Origin: Chitinophagaceae bacterium
Lineage (GTDB): Bacteria > Bacteroidota > Bacteroidia > Chitinophagales > Chitinophagaceae
Length of the DNA: 6,443 bases
NCBI GenBank assembly: GCA_025351145.1
Contig: JANXWM010000773.1
Location: 1-6,443 of the forward strand
Direction: 5' to 3'
Part shown: positions 5,756-6,443 of the stretch, one piece after another
How positions within the stretch are numbered: the first letter of the stretch is position 1
Layout: the number at the start of each line of letters is the position of its first letter
Position numbers and translations under genes: made by a program
The notes under the pieces: model-generated
The model's input: the letters and a program-made list of their open reading frames with translations, nothing else
What the model was told of the DNA's origin: nothing
The model's database searches: none

Positions 5756-6443
5756 TTACAAATTGTTCTTCTTCATTTCATCAACGATATGCTCACTGGC
5801 ACGCATAGAAAGGGCAAGGATGGTCCAGGTAATATTCTTATCGGCCTGGCTTACAAACTGGCCACCATCTACACAGAATAAATTCTTGCAATCGTGTGCC
5901 TGGCTCCAGCTGTTAAGGGCTGAAGTTTTAGGATCGTTGCCCATACGCACTGTGCCTGCTTCGTGAATAATATTGCCCGGCGCATGCAGGCCGTAATTAT
6001 TCTCTTTGGTATCGTCTCCGCCCCACGTAATTACGGCACCCATTGAATGTAAAATTTCGGCAAAAGTTTCTTTCATGTGCTTCGCCTGCAGTATTTCGTA
6101 GTCGCTCCACTTGGTATCGAACCTTAAAACAGGGATACCGAATTTATCTATCACAGTTGGATCAATTGTGCAGCGGCTGTCTGCACGGGCAATACCTTCG
6201 CCACGACCCGCCATACCCACATGTGCACCAAAGAAATAACGGTAATCTTCTTTTAACGAAGCACCATAACCACCGGCTTCTTTTTGCTTGCCTTTTATTT
6301 TATAAGTACCGTTAAGGTTTTCGATTCCCCAGTTAAAGCCATACAAAGGCTGGCCAAAACCGCCGCCATATTCTATATGATAACCACGGGGGAAATCGAG
6401 TTTTTTATTATCGAGCCACCATGGTGTGTACACGTGCATACCG
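5756..6443 (-). CDS. GMC-family FAD-dependent oxidoreductase, C-terminal part (gene cut by window edge)
   Basis: About 229 codons of the C-terminal end are present. The frame stays open to the window edge, so the N-terminal FAD-binding half is missing and the Met at 6437-6439 is internal. The stretch HEAGTVRMGNDP followed by NLFCVDGGQF and KNITWTILALSMR is the GMC C-terminal signature. Counting from that Met, His159 and Asn202 are 43 residues apart, the spacing of the catalytic His/His pair of glucose oxidase (516 and 559), so they should be the active-site pair. Pairing with a subunit 3 gene downstream points to a periplasmic dehydrogenase oxidising a sugar, sugar acid, polyol or glycoside (glucoside 3-dehydrogenase is one option) rather than an oxygen-using oxidase. 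Substrate cannot be assigned. The absence of a clear terminator in the 122-nt gap supports co-transcription with subunit 3. Confidence 0.92.
   Translation of the reverse strand, partial: GMHVYTPWWLDNKKLDFPRGYHIEYGGGFGQPLYGFNWGIENLNGTYKIKGKQKEAGGYGASLKEDYRYFFGAHVGMAGRGEGIARADSRCTIDPTVIDKFGIPVLRFDTKWSDYEILQAKHMKETFAEILHSMGAVITWGGDDTKENNYGLHAPGNIIHEAGTVRMGNDPKTSALNSWSQAHDCKNLFCVDGGQFVSQADKNITWTILALSMRASEHIVDEMKKNNL

Noticed and set aside
5763..6315. Two + strand reading frames opposite the GMC gene
   Set aside because: They are antisense to the GMC C-terminal signature, and their translations have no recognisable features.
1..6443. CRISPR array, tRNA, rRNA, insertion sequence or phage module
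   Set aside because: No regularly spaced repeats, cloverleaf sequences, transposase or phage motifs were seen. The only clear repeat is the two-copy 19-mer.

Overview
The window looks like chromosomal DNA of a Bacteroidota member, plausibly Chitinophagaceae or a relative. The signs are A+T-rich leaders without Shine-Dalgarno sequences, signal peptides ending just before an 'AQ' mature start, partial matches to the Bacteroidota TTG/TAnnTTTG promoter, and the protein families present. The family-level placement is inference from style, not from a marker gene.

Left half (1-3691, + strand): two secreted hydrolases in tandem. The first (47-1927) is a CocE/NonD-type serine hydrolase whose triad and acidic cluster match alpha-amino acid ester hydrolases/acyltransferases. 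The second (2051-3691) is a GH20 beta-N-acetylhexosaminidase with all the usual active-site residues. They are 123 nt apart, with a weak promoter candidate between them.

Right half (3787-6443, - strand), read in transcription order from the right edge: the C-terminal part of a GMC flavoprotein oxidoreductase cut by the window, then its probable Tat-exported small partner (gluconate 2-dehydrogenase subunit 3 family), then a strong hairpin terminator. After that come a putative lipoprotein with a single CxxCH haem-binding motif and an unrecognised small integral membrane protein. The GMC and subunit 3 proteins probably form a periplasmic sugar or polyol dehydrogenase. The haem lipoprotein could be an electron acceptor, but only position supports that.

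The most striking non-coding signal is a 19-nt sequence occurring exactly twice in opposite orientation (3734-3752 and 5680-5698; 23/25 identical when extended). Each copy lies 42-57 nt after the stop codon of a gene and reads in that gene's direction. It is probably a dispersed intergenic element. I saw no tRNA, rRNA, CRISPR array or transposase. No gene-free stretch exceeds about 125 bases.
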